Source of the DNA: Pseudomonas cichorii
Lineage (GTDB): Bacteria > Pseudomonadota > Gammaproteobacteria > Pseudomonadales > Pseudomonadaceae
Length of the DNA: 64,000 nucleotides
Assembly (NCBI RefSeq): GCF_015471405.1
Contig: NZ_BLVZ01000001.1
Coordinates: 496,001 to 560,000, forward strand
Reading direction: 5' to 3'
Below, one piece after another: positions 1-9,900 of this stretch; positions within the stretch are counted from its first letter, which is position 1, and each line of letters begins with the position of its first letter. The position numbers and the translations under genes are program-made. Under the pieces are notes generated by a model. That model ran no database searches. It had not been told where the DNA came from and worked only from the letters and a program-made list of their open reading frames with translations.

Positions 1-2
1 AA

Positions 3-530
3 CTGCCTTCGCCGCTTGAGCACGTCAGCGCCACAACCGACCAGGACAACCTGTCGGAGCAGGAACTGTATGTACTCAAGGTCTGGTCCGACGATATCGG
101 CCTCAAGGGCATTGGCCTGAACGACGACTTCTTCGATCACGGCGGCACCTCACTGGCCCTGATCCGTTCACTCAGCCTGCTCAAGGCTCACTACAAGGTT
201 GACCTCAACCCTGGCGTCCTTGCGGACGGAGCCACAGCCAGGATCCTTGCCAACAGCATTCGTACCTCCCTTGCCAAAATCGATCAGGGCAACCTGTCGG
301 AACAGGAGCTGCATGTACTCAAGGTCTGGTCCGACGACATCGGCCTCAAGGGCATTGGCCTGAACGACGACTTCTTCGATCACGGCGGTACCTCACTGGC
401 CCTGATCCGCTCACTCAGCCTGCTCAAGGCTCACTACAAGGTCGACCTCAACCCTGGCGCTCTCGCGAACGGAGCCACTGCCAAGATTCTTGCCGACAGC
501 ATTCGCACCTCCCTTGCCAACGCCCATTGA
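3..530 (+). CDS. syrB1: SyrB1-like protein, C-terminal part with two tandem carrier (T) domains
   Basis: This is the 3' end of a gene whose start lies before the window; the open frame gives 175 residues to the TGA at 528-530. It reads as two consecutive thiolation domains, each with a DHGGTSL phosphopantetheine-serine motif, 81 residues apart. Syringomycin SyrB1 is an A-T protein that loads L-Thr and presents it to the chlorinase SyrB2. The next two genes are syrB2 and syrC, so this is almost certainly the Thr-loading protein; its adenylation domain must lie upstream. The oddity is the doubled carrier: the two copies are about nine-tenths identical at DNA level by eye, which points to recent duplication. 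Identification rests on context and carrier motif because the A domain is not visible. Confidence 0.85.
   Translation: MPSPLEHVSATTDQDNLSEQELYVLKVWSDDIGLKGIGLNDDFFDHGGTSLALIRSLSLLKAHYKVDLNPGVLADGATARILANSIRTSLAKIDQGNLSEQELHVLKVWSDDIGLKGIGLNDDFFDHGGTSLALIRSLSLLKAHYKVDLNPGALANGATAKILADSIRTSLANAH
39..281 (+). repeat. Direct repeat, first copy of carrier-domain unit
   Basis: This is the first copy of a 243-bp (81-codon) tandem in-frame duplication in the SyrB1-like gene. The second copy, at 282-524, differs mainly at synonymous sites. Each unit encodes one complete T domain. Confidence 0.9.
282..524 (+). repeat. Direct repeat, second copy of carrier-domain unit
   Basis: This is the second copy of the 243-bp unit, exactly in phase with the first and ending just before the stop codon. 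Both copies keep the GGTS serine that takes phosphopantetheine, so both carriers should be functional. Confidence 0.9.
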
Positions 531-548
531 CCGAAAAGGAACACGCAC

Positions 549-1493
549 ATGTCTGAAACAGCAATCAAGCGATTCCACCTTTCCAAGGAGGAACGCGCCA
601 CATTCGAGAAGAACGGTTTCATCGGCCCTTTCACAGCCTATGACCAGGATGAAATGAAGGAAGTCTGGAAACGCCTTCGCCTGCGCCTGCTGGACCGCAG
701 CCATGCGGCCTATCAGGATCTGGACGCGATTTCCGGCGGCACCAACATCGCCAACTACGACCGCCACCTGGATGACGACTTCCTGGCCTCCCATATCGGC
801 TGCCCGGAAATCTGTGACCGCGTACAAAGCATCCTCGGCCCGGATGTACTGTGCTGGCGCACCGAGTTTTTCCCGAAATACCCTGGCGATGAAGGCACCG
901 ACTGGCACCAGGCAGACACCTTTGCCAACGCTTCGGGCAAGCCGCAGATCATCTGGCCTGAAAACGAAGAGTTTGGCGGCACCATCACTGTATGGACGGC
1001 CTTCACCGACGTGAGCATTGCCAACGGCTGCCTGCAGTTCATTCCCGGCACGCAGAACAGCATGAACTACGACGAAACCAAGCGCATGAGCTACTCGCCG
1101 GAAACCTCCAACTCGGTGGTCAAGGACGGCGTACGCCGTGGTTTCTTCGGCTACGACTATCGCCAGTTGCAGATCGACGAGAACTGGAAACCCGACGAAG
1201 CCAGCGCTGTGCCCATCCAGATGAAAGCCGGCCAGTTCATCATTTTCTGGTCGACCCTGATGCACGCCTCGTACCCGCACAGCGGCGAAAGCCAGGAAAT
1301 GCGCATGGGCTTCGCGTCCCGCTATGTACCGTCCTTCGTCCACGTCTACCCGGATTCCGATCACATCGAGGAATACGGGGGCAAGATCAGCCTGGAAAAA
1401 TACGGCGCGGTGCAGGTCATCGGCAATTCCACTCCTGACTACAACCGCCTGGTGACTGAAACCACTCGCGGCAAGAAGTTCAGGGAAGACTGA
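549..1493 (+). CDS. syrB2: Non-heme Fe(II)/2-oxoglutarate-dependent threonyl chlorinase SyrB2
   Basis: The 314-residue protein is very close to SyrB2, which chlorinates C4 of L-Thr tethered to the SyrB1 carrier. The iron-binding motif reads His120-Gln-Ala122 in WHQAD. Alanine replaces the Asp/Glu ligand of hydroxylases and leaves room for chloride, the hallmark of this halogenase group. The distal histidine is His239 in MHASYPH. These positions are each four higher than the SyrB2 residues H116, A118 and H235, which fits an N-terminal length difference. An AAAAGGA ribosome site precedes the ATG. It lies 18 bp after the SyrB1-like gene and 57 bp before syrC, so the three are likely one transcript. 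Product: 4-chloro-Thr destined for peptide position 9. Confidence 0.95.
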   Translation: MSETAIKRFHLSKEERATFEKNGFIGPFTAYDQDEMKEVWKRLRLRLLDRSHAAYQDLDAISGGTNIANYDRHLDDDFLASHIGCPEICDRVQSILGPDVLCWRTEFFPKYPGDEGTDWHQADTFANASGKPQIIWPENEEFGGTITVWTAFTDVSIANGCLQFIPGTQNSMNYDETKRMSYSPETSNSVVKDGVRRGFFGYDYRQLQIDENWKPDEASAVPIQMKAGQFIIFWSTLMHASYPHSGESQEMRMGFASRYVPSFVHVYPDSDHIEEYGGKISLEKYGAVQVIGNSTPDYNRLVTETTRGKKFRED

Positions 1494-1550
1494 GTCATCG
1501 GTAATCGAGGCGGCAGGTCACCACACATGTCTGGTAAGGAGCGTTTAACC

Positions 1551-2759
1551 ATGTCCAACTTCACTGACGCGGCGACGCGCCTGTGCGAGGCAGTCAGGAT
1601 GCTCCGGCATCTGGCGACCAACCTCCCCGAACCGATTCGTATCGGCTTCCTCGGGGCCGAGGATGATCGTTCGATCATCGCCGGCCCCGGCGTAGCAGCA
1701 ACACAGAAGGCGGTCAGCCTGGTTTTCGAACGCCTGGGCGTCCGACACCTGGAATACTGCCACGATGCCATTGCGCAACTGTCCTCTTTTGAATTGTTCA
1801 TCAGCAGGAAAATCAGTGCCGCGCTGGATTTCAACTATGAGCTGTTTGGCGTTGCCGAACCGGATCAGGCGCAACAAGCGCTTATCCAGGACTTCGACTT
1901 CAGCCCTCCTCTGCCCGACATCGCCCGATCGAGCCTGATCACCCGCGACGGTGTCCTGCTCAATACTTACGCCAGTGCCAACCGGCAACTGGCGCCCATC
2001 GTACTTGCACTGCCGTGCGGCCTGCCTTTCGAGCTGTGCCGCGAATGGTTCCAGGCGCTGGGCGAACGCTACTTCGTCATGGCCTGGGAAACCCGCGGGC
2101 TCTTTGGGGCCTGTATCGACTTCGATCGTCTGGAGGTAGATGCCGACGCTCAGGTTGCGGACCTGTTCGCAGTCATGGATCACTTCGGCCATGACAGCGC
2201 ACACCTGATGGGGATCTGTGGCGGCGCAGCGATCGCTTTGTGCGCAGCCGCCGCCAATACTGAGCGCGTTCGTTCGCTGAGCCTTTGGCACGGTGATTAC
2301 AACCTGGCCGATGACAATCTGCGCACAGCTCATCAGCGCAATTTCGAGTGGCTGATGGAAGCCGCCGCAGCCGACCGTAACGAAGCTGCAGATCTGCAGA
2401 TGCTCTTCGTCGATCAGGCCACGCTGGTCACTACTCCGGAACCCATTGCCCACGTGGCCCTGTTTCCGTACACCAATGCGGAGCTGTTCTACCGCTACTC
2501 GAAACTCAATGATGCACTGAACAAGACTGACCTGAACGTGCTGCTCGACCAGATCGTCGTGCCGGTGCTGGTGGTGGCTGGCGACAGCGACCAGACCACG
2601 CACATCGGTGGCTCACGGCATATTGCCCAGACTATCGACGGGGCACGCCTACATGTTGAAGAAAACGGCAGCCACCTGGCGTTTTTCGAGCATGCCCCGC
2701 GTTCGTGCGCTACCGCGTTTCGCTTCATGGAAGAACTGGAAGAACCCGCACTGATTTAA
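1551..2759 (+). CDS. syrC: SyrC-type aminoacyl shuttle (Cys-nucleophile alpha/beta hydrolase)
   Basis: The 402-residue protein has an N-terminal extension of about 110 residues followed by an alpha/beta-hydrolase fold. The nucleophile elbow reads GICGG with Cys223 in place of serine. Asp347 (GDSDQ) and His375 (GSHLAF) complete the triad, one residue off the SyrC positions C224/D348/H376. SyrC moves 4-Cl-Thr from SyrB1 to the last carrier of SyrE, which lacks its own A domain. The second synthetase here ends C-T-TE, as that role requires. The chosen ATG follows an AAGGAG site; an upstream in-frame ATG at 1527 lacks one. The neighbouring gene is convergent. Confidence 0.92.
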   Translation: MSNFTDAATRLCEAVRMLRHLATNLPEPIRIGFLGAEDDRSIIAGPGVAATQKAVSLVFERLGVRHLEYCHDAIAQLSSFELFISRKISAALDFNYELFGVAEPDQAQQALIQDFDFSPPLPDIARSSLITRDGVLLNTYASANRQLAPIVLALPCGLPFELCREWFQALGERYFVMAWETRGLFGACIDFDRLEVDADAQVADLFAVMDHFGHDSAHLMGICGGAAIALCAAAANTERVRSLSLWHGDYNLADDNLRTAHQRNFEWLMEAAAADRNEAADLQMLFVDQATLVTTPEPIAHVALFPYTNAELFYRYSKLNDALNKTDLNVLLDQIVVPVLVVAGDSDQTTHIGGSRHIAQTIDGARLHVEENGSHLAFFEHAPRSCATAFRFMEELEEPALI

Positions 2760-2783
2760 ATCGGAAATGCATCCATGCAGAAT

Positions 2784-2850
2784 GCGAATTCATTCGCGAG
2801 AAGGCATTCAAAACGACATATTTCTGTCTGCCCTTCGCGAATGAATTCGC
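2784..2850. repeat. REP/REPIN-like inverted repeat between convergent genes
   Basis: Two arms, 2784-2804 and 2831-2850, are inverted copies of a roughly 20-base sequence containing GCGAATGAATTCGC. Each arm can also fold on itself. This resembles the abundant Pseudomonas REP elements that occur as inverted pairs. It sits between the 3' ends of syrC (+) and the AspH-like gene (-) and may limit read-through. Confidence 0.7.
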
Positions 2851-2860
2851 TACGCCTCAA

Positions 2861-3478
2861 TCAGGCCTGCCCCACCATATGCTGCTCGCGATAGAACTCC
2901 ATATACATCACTGTCCTTACACCATTCGATGCATTGACCGCAAAGTGATCGAGTGAGCCATCAAACACCACCAGATTGCCGTTGACGCTCTGGCTGAACT
3001 GGCCATTGACGTTCAGGTAGTTGTAGTTCTGCCGGGTCGGCGCATCGATGGTCAGTTGCATGTGCAGCAAGCCCTCTTCCCAGGTCCCGCCATGGGAATG
3101 TGTGCCCAGGAACACATTGGGCTCCAGGCGCAACAACGCACACAGTTTGATGCCTGGCGTGTTGCTCAGCAGCTCCAGGGTGCGAGGCATCTTTTGCTGG
3201 GCAAACGGGATGGGCTGGTCGTAGGCCACCAGCGCGTATTGCGTCCAGTTGGTCATCAACTGGTCGTTGTCGCCCCACCCCCAGAGCCAGCCGTACTCGC
3301 CGCCGTTATTGACGTGCTCGGTCAGTTCCTCGAACAACTCGGTGATGGACTTGTTCACGCGATTTATTTCCAGGGTCGGCGCATCCAGAGCCTGAAATTC
3401 ATCGCGAATCACTTCCCAGTTTCTGGCCAGGTTTTCAAGTTGCGGGAAACGGCTGGCTTCATAAAACGATGGGCGCAT
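2861..3478 (-). CDS. Aspartyl/asparaginyl beta-hydroxylase family dioxygenase
   Basis: The 205-residue protein resembles the AspH/LpxO-type Fe(II)/2-oxoglutarate enzymes (PF05118 family). Likely iron ligands are His127 or His129 (THSHGG) and His178 (DGSLDHFAVN). Arg188, ten residues after His178, is the expected 2-oxoglutarate anchor. The spacing mirrors the H725/R735 pair of AspH. It lies inside the lipopeptide cluster, opposite in direction to syrC and divergent from the synthetase, with a strong GGAGG site before its ATG. I infer that it hydroxylates Asp at peptide position 8. In syringomycin that job belongs to SyrP, a different (TauD-like) family, and no SyrP is present in this window. 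The substrate is therefore unproven. Confidence 0.8.
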   Translation of the reverse strand: MRPSFYEASRFPQLENLARNWEVIRDEFQALDAPTLEINRVNKSITELFEELTEHVNNGGEYGWLWGWGDNDQLMTNWTQYALVAYDQPIPFAQQKMPRTLELLSNTPGIKLCALLRLEPNVFLGTHSHGGTWEEGLLHMQLTIDAPTRQNYNYLNVNGQFSQSVNGNLVVFDGSLDHFAVNASNGVRTVMYMEFYREQHMVGQA

Positions 3479-3910
3479 GGCACCTCCTTCATCAGCAATT
3501 ACTGGAAGACCTTCAAGGTGAGGTCATTTGCCTTTCGCCAGGCGAATGCAAGGCGATCAAGCCATTTGGCCTGCGCCACCATGGGCTGTCTGCCACCGTA
3601 TTCGGGTACACCGATCCACCCGTGCTGCGCCTGCTGTTTGTCCCCACTTCCGGCGACAGACAGTCCAGAACCGATCCTCTAATTTCCAACCATTGCTCCC
3701 CGGAAGCGCCCGGTACCCAGGCACGGGATGGTTTGCTCGATTGCGCATTCTTCTCTCGAAAAGCCGGTTCACCGACTGCGACCGCCGAGACGACTTTTAT
3801 TGATCGAACCTCATGATTCGTCACGCCGATGGGCAATGTCCGCATTGCAGCCTGCCTGCCCACCGCCCGTAGACGAGCCTTCACTGACTGCGCAATACAG
3901 GTGATCCAAC
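3479..3910. other. Divergent regulatory region between AspH-like gene and synthetase
   Basis: This 432-bp non-coding gap separates two divergently transcribed cluster genes and should hold both promoters. It contains one good syr-syp box (3639-3658). Overlapping frames in the gap are short and lack ribosome sites, so I see no gene here. Confidence 0.7.
3639..3658. promoter_or_regulatory. syr-syp box (SalA/SyrF/SyrG-type LuxR regulator site)
   Basis: The sequence TGTCCCC-N6-GGCGACA has the same 20-bp length and dyad form as the published syr-syp box TGTCccg-N6-cggGACA. That box lies near the -35 region of syringomycin and syringopeptin promoters. Here it is about 250 bp before the first synthetase gene and 160 bp before the AspH-like gene, so it could serve either. 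The outer TGTC/GACA bases are perfect. Confidence 0.7.
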
Positions 3911-6900
3911 ATGGCCTCGTCCACTCCCCAGGTGCTTGAACAAGAAACCCCGGCGTACGGGCTCGCCTCCGTCCAGCAAGGTATCTGGCTCGATCAGATG
4001 GCTCATCCCGAGTTGCCTTACTACAACATAGGCATGGCGATGGAGATCCGTGGCGAGATCAATGTCCCGCTGTTCGAGAAGGCCATCCAGCTGGTTGTGG
4101 AACGTCACGATTCCCTGCGCCTGAGTTTCGATGTACAGGACGGCGTCGCCTGCCAGCGTGTCCTGCCTCGGGTCGATGTGGCATTGGAAGTGGTGGATCT
4201 CTCCGGCGAGCAGGACCCGGAAAAAGTCGCCAGAGCGTACCTGCAGGAAGAGTTCCGCCGCCCCTTTGCGTCGCTGACCGGTGTGCTCTGGAGTGTTCGT
4301 CTGGTGCGTTGCGGGCCACAGCTTTATTACTGGCTGACCCGCTATCACCACCTGATGACCGATGGCATCAGCGTCATGCTGATGGGGCGCGCAGTGGAGC
4401 AGGCTTATAACGGCCTGCTCATTGGTGAAGACGATCCGGCCCAAGGGCCGTCCTATCTGTCTTTCCTCGAAGAGGATCGCGGCTACCTGGAATCGAGTCG
4501 TTTCGAGCGGGACCGGGCGTTCTGGCAGGAAGTCTTCGCCGAGTTGCCACCGCCGCTGCTGCAACAGCGTTTTGCAGTCCCTGGTAACGGCGTTGCACCC
4601 AGCGCCCAGGTGCAGACGATGATGCCGCGCAAACTGTTCAACGAACTGGCCGAGTTCGCTACCGGCCAGGGTCTGTCCCTGGCTCACGTGTTCATGACGG
4701 TGATCAGCACCTATTTCTGTCGCACCACGGGCGTAGACTCCATCGTGATCGGCATGCCGGTCCACAACCGTACCAATGCCCGGCAAAAGGCGACCGTGGG
4801 TATGTTCTCGTCGGTCAGCCCGATCCGTCTGGAAGTCGATACCCAGGCTTCGCTTATAGACCTGATGCAGGTCACGGCAGGCCAGTTGCGCCGTTGCTAT
4901 CGGCACCAGCGCTTTCCGATTGCCGAACTCAACCGCACCTTGAAGCTTGCCCAGCAAGGTCGTCGGCAGCTTTTTGACGTGTCGATTTCATTTGAAAGCC
5001 TCAATGGCGACGCGACGCTGGGCGGTCAGGAAACCGAGATTTTCACCCAGGACAACGGTTACGAGCGTTTGCCACTGGCAATCTTCGTCCGTGACTACCA
5101 TGCCTCAGACGATGTTTATCTGGACTTCAACTTCAACACCGCCTTCTTCACTCAGGAAGAAGTCCAGGTCATTCAGGGCCGCATGGTGTCGATGTTTGAA
5201 GCTCTTATCGAGCACCACGCGCTGCCTGTCGCGCAATTCCCGATCATGCCGCAAACCGAGCAGGACCGCGTGCTGCACACCTTCAACGCCACACAGCATG
5301 ACTACCCTCGCGATGAACTGATCCACGGGCTGTTCGAGCAGCAGGTCGAACGTACGCCTGATGCGGCTGCGGTCAGCGACCATAACGGCCGGTCGTTGAG
5401 CTACGAGGCGCTTAATCAGCGTGCCAACCAGTTGGCCCATCAACTGATCAAGCAAGGTGTAACACCGGATGCCCGGGTCGCCGTGGCCCTGCGCCGTAGC
5501 AACGAGCTGGTGGTCGCGCTTCTGGCAATCCTCAAGGCCGGTGGCGCGTACGTGCCGATAGACCCGGACCTGCCGGACAATCGCCGGGACTATATGCTCG
5601 ACGACAGTGCGCCGGTGGCGATGCTGACCTCAGGGGCATTGCTGGATAACGTCGCACGGGCAGACATCCCCGTGCTGCTGGTTGACGAAGACATTGACCG
5701 CTCCGCGTTCCCGAATACCAACCCAGACCCGGCATTGCTGGGCCTTGAAGCCACGCACCTGGCTTATGTGCTGTACACCTCCGGCTCCACCGGCAAGCCA
5801 AAAGGTGTGATGAACGAGCACCGGGGCGTGGTCAACCGCCTGCTATGGGCACGGGACGAATACCGGGTCAATGAAACCGACCGAGTGCTGCAAAAGACAC
5901 CTTTCGGTTTTGACGTATCGGTCTGGGAATTCTTCCTGCCGCTGCTGACCGGCGCGCATCTGTACATGGCGCTCCCTGGTGGCCATCAGGACCCTGCCTA
6001 TCTGGCTCAGGTGATGCGCGAACAAAACATCACCCTGTTGCACTTCGTCCCCTCGATGCTGGAAGTGTTTCTGGAGCATGGCGACAATCAGGGTTTTACC
6101 GCCCTGAGCCGCGTGTTGTGCAGTGGCGAAGCCTTTCCTCGCAGTCTGCAGAAACGTTTCGAGGAGCAACTGGCGCCGGTCGAGCTGCATAACCTCTATG
6201 GCCCGACCGAAGCCGCCATCGACGTCACGTCCTGGCACTGCCGCCCGACTGACGAAGGCGACAGCGTGCCGATTGGCCGGCCTATCGCCAATATCCAGAT
6301 CTATATCCTCGATCCCCATGGCCAGCCGACGCCTGTGGGTGTGGCGGGTGAAATCAACATTGGTGGTGTGGGCGTTGCTCGTGGCTACCTGAACCTTCCT
6401 GAACTGAGCGCCGAACGCTTTGTGCGTGATCCGTTCTCCCGTGCCCCGCAGGCTCGCCTGTACAAGACCGGCGATCTGGGCCGCTGGCTGGACAATGGCG
6501 CGGTCGAGTACATCGGCCGTAACGACTTCCAGGTCAAGATCCGGGGGCAGCGTATCGAGCTGGGCGAGATCGAAGCCAAGCTGGCCCTGCATGAGGCCAT
6601 CAAGGAAGCTGTGGTGCTGGCTCGCGACGAAGCGTCCGGCGAGAAACGTCTGGTGGCCTACTTCACCTCGACCAGCGACTCTGCGCTGAATATCCGTGAA
6701 CTGCGCGACCACCTGCACGCCCAGCTTCCCGCCTACATGGTGCCTGCCGCTTATGTCGGCCTGGAAACCCTGCCGCTGACTGGCAACGGCAAACTGGATC
6801 GCGGCCTGCTGCCAGCACCGACAGCAGACGACGTGATCAGCCGTCGCTATGAAGCGCCTCAAGGCCAGCTGGAAAACGCCCTTGCCGAGTTGTGGCAAAA

Positions 6901-9900
6901 CCTGCTGAAAGTCCCTCAAGTGGGGCGTGAAGACCACTTCTTCGAGTTGGGTGGCCATTCGTTGCTGGCCATTCAACTGATTTCCCAGATGCGCCAGCAA
7001 CTGTCCATCGAGCTGGATCTGGCGGAGCTGTTTGCCCACCCGACACTTGCGGATCTTGCGCAGATTGCGGCAAGCGCAGGCAGAAGCAGCCTGCCGGACA
7101 TCACGCCGGTTGACCGTGAAGCAGACCTGCCCATGTCGTTCGCCCAACAGCGCCTGTGGTTTCTGGCGCAGATGGAAGGTGCCAGCGAGGCTTATCACAT
7201 GCCGGCGGGCTTGCGCCTGCGTGGCACGCTCGACGTTTCGGTACTGCAAAGCGCTCTGGATCGTGTGGTCACCCGCCATGAGGTATTGCGCACCCGTTTC
7301 GTGCCCCATGCCAGTCAGCAGGCGGTGCAAGTCATCGATGCCGAGAACATCGGCTTTACCCTGAAACGCATCGACCTGTCGGGCCAGGCAGATGCCGAAC
7401 AGCAGATGCAGGCCCTGGCCCATGAAGAAGCTCTGGCACCTTTCGACCTGGAGCGCGGCCCGCTGGTGCGTGGCACGCTGATTCGCCTGGGTGAAACCGA
7501 GCATGTACTGCTGGTGACGCTGCACCACATCATCTCCGATGGTTGGTCGATTGGCGTGCTGACCCGTGAAGTGGCCGCGCTCTATGACGCGCTGCGTCAG
7601 GGTCATGCCGACCCATTGCCGCCTCTTGCGTTGCAATACGCCGACTACGCTGCCTGGCAGCGTCGCTGGCTGACCGGCGAGGTGCTGGAGAAGCAAAGCC
7701 GCTACTGGAAGGAAACACTGGCCGATGCGCCAGCACTGCTGACCCTGCCAACCGACCGGCCACGCCCGGCGGAACAGAGCTATAGCGGCGCCAGCTTGCC
7801 GGTGGCCTTTGACGAAGAGCTGACCCAGGCCCTCAAGACGTTGGGGCAACGTCACGGCGCGACCCTGTACATGACCGTAATGAGCGCCTGGGCCGCCCTG
7901 CTCAGCCGCCTTTGCGGGCAAGACGAAGTGGTGATCGGTTCACCCATGGCCAACCGGACCCGTTCCGAGGTCGAACCTTTGATCGGCTTCTTCGTGAACA
8001 CCCTGGCGATTCGTGTCGACACCTCGGGGCAACCCGATGTCGGATCGCTGCTGGCACGGGTCAAGGCCCAGACCCTGGCTGCCCAGCGTCATCAGGACCT
8101 GCCTTTCGAGCAGGTCGTGGAAATCGTCAATCCGTTCCGCAGCCTGTCCCACACCCCGATCTTTCAAGCCATGCTCAGTTGGCAGGACACCGGCGTCGGC
8201 CAGGCCGAACTGGGCGAACTGCTGCTTGAAGACCTTGGCCTGTTGAACGATATCGCCAAATTCGACCTGTCCCTTGACCTGGGTGAAACCAATGGCCGCC
8301 TGAGTGGCAACCTCGAATACGCCACCGCCTTGTTCGATGAAGCCACAGCACAGCGCTATCTCGGTTACTTCGAGCGCATTCTGCGAGCGATGGCCGACGA
8401 CGACCGCTCGGTGGTGGAACATATCGAACTGCTCGACGCCAGCGAGCGTCAGCGGGTGCTGCAGGATCTGAACCCCGCCCGCACACCTTACCCCCACGAC
8501 CGGACCATCCATAGTCTGTTCGAGGATCAGGCCAGCGTGCGCGGCGATGAGCTGGCAGTGGCTTTCGAGGGCCAGCGCCTGAGCTACAGCGAACTCAACC
8601 GGCAGGCCAACCGCCTGGCGCATCACCTCATCGGCCTGGGGGTTCGACCAGACGACCGGGTGGCGATCTGCGTAGAGCGCAGCGCCAGGATGGTGGTCGG
8701 TTTACTGGGTATTCTCAAGGCGGGCGCGGCCTATGTGCCGCTGGACCCGGATTATCCTGAACAACGCATTGCCTACATGCTGGAAGACAGCGCGCCCTCG
8801 GTGCTGGTCAGCCAGCACGAGGTTCTGGGGCGCGTGCCACAACTGTCGATCCCGCTGGTGCTGCTGGATGAGCCCATCGAGGGCCGCGATGACAATCCGT
8901 TCGTTGCCGACCTGAAGCCTGAGCATCTGGCTTATGTGATCTACACCTCCGGCTCCACCGGCAACCCGAAAGGGGTCATGATCGAACACCGCTCACTGGT
9001 CAACTACAGCCTCGATGCGGCCCGTCTGTTCGAGCTGAGCACCCGCGACACCGTGTTGCAGCAGAACACCCTGAACTTCGATCTTTCCATCGAAGAAATC
9101 TTCCCGGCCATGTTGGCTGGCGCGACCCTGAAACCGACCCGCAGCCTGTTCGGCACCCGGCAGGATGACGATGAACCCGTCGCGACCATGGTACACATGA
9201 CCGCCGCCCACTGGCACACCATGGTGGGTGAATGGCACCTGAATGCCGAGTTGGCCACAAGGCAGTTGAAAGACGTGCGCCTGATCAACGTGACCGGCGA
9301 TGCGCTGTCCGCACAAAAGCTGCAACAGTGGGAAACCATCCGCCCGGCCCATGTGAAGCTGGTCAATACCTACGGCCCGACCGAAGCGACGGTGTCTTGC
9401 ACTGCCGCCTATGTGCAGGGTTCTGCCGACGATAGCGAAGCCAGCGGCAATGCCACCATCGGCACACCCATGGCCAACACCCGGATCTATCTGCTGGACG
9501 AGCAGCAACAACCCGTACCGTTCGGTGCTTCGGGGGAAATGTTCATCGGCGGCGATGGCATAGCCAGAGGCTATCTGAATCTGGAGTCCATTACTCTGGA
9601 GCGTTTCCTGGCAGACCCGTTCAGCGATCAGCCTGACGCCCGCATGTACAAGACCGGTGACCTGGCCCGCTATCTGCCGGACGGACGTATCGAATATCTG
9701 GGCCGCAATGACTTCCAGGTCAAGGTGCGGGGCTTCCGCATCGAACTGGGAGAAATCGAGGCTCGCCTGGGCAGCCTGCCGGGCATCAAGGAAGCGGCGG
9801 TCATTGCCCGCGCCGACAGTGCAGGTGAAAAGCGCCTGCTGGCCTATGTCGTTCCCCGTGACGGCCAGAGCATCGAGGCGTCAGAGCTGCACGCGCAACT

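Noticed and set aside
1..530. Tandem repeat as a simple-sequence or mobile-element artefact
   Set aside because: The unit is exactly one carrier domain in phase, with mostly synonymous differences, so it is a genuine domain duplication. An assembly artefact would give identical copies.
549..1493. SyrB2-like protein as an ordinary hydroxylase of the phytanoyl-CoA dioxygenase family
   Set aside because: Alanine at the carboxylate-ligand position and near-collinear similarity with SyrB2 argue for a halogenase.
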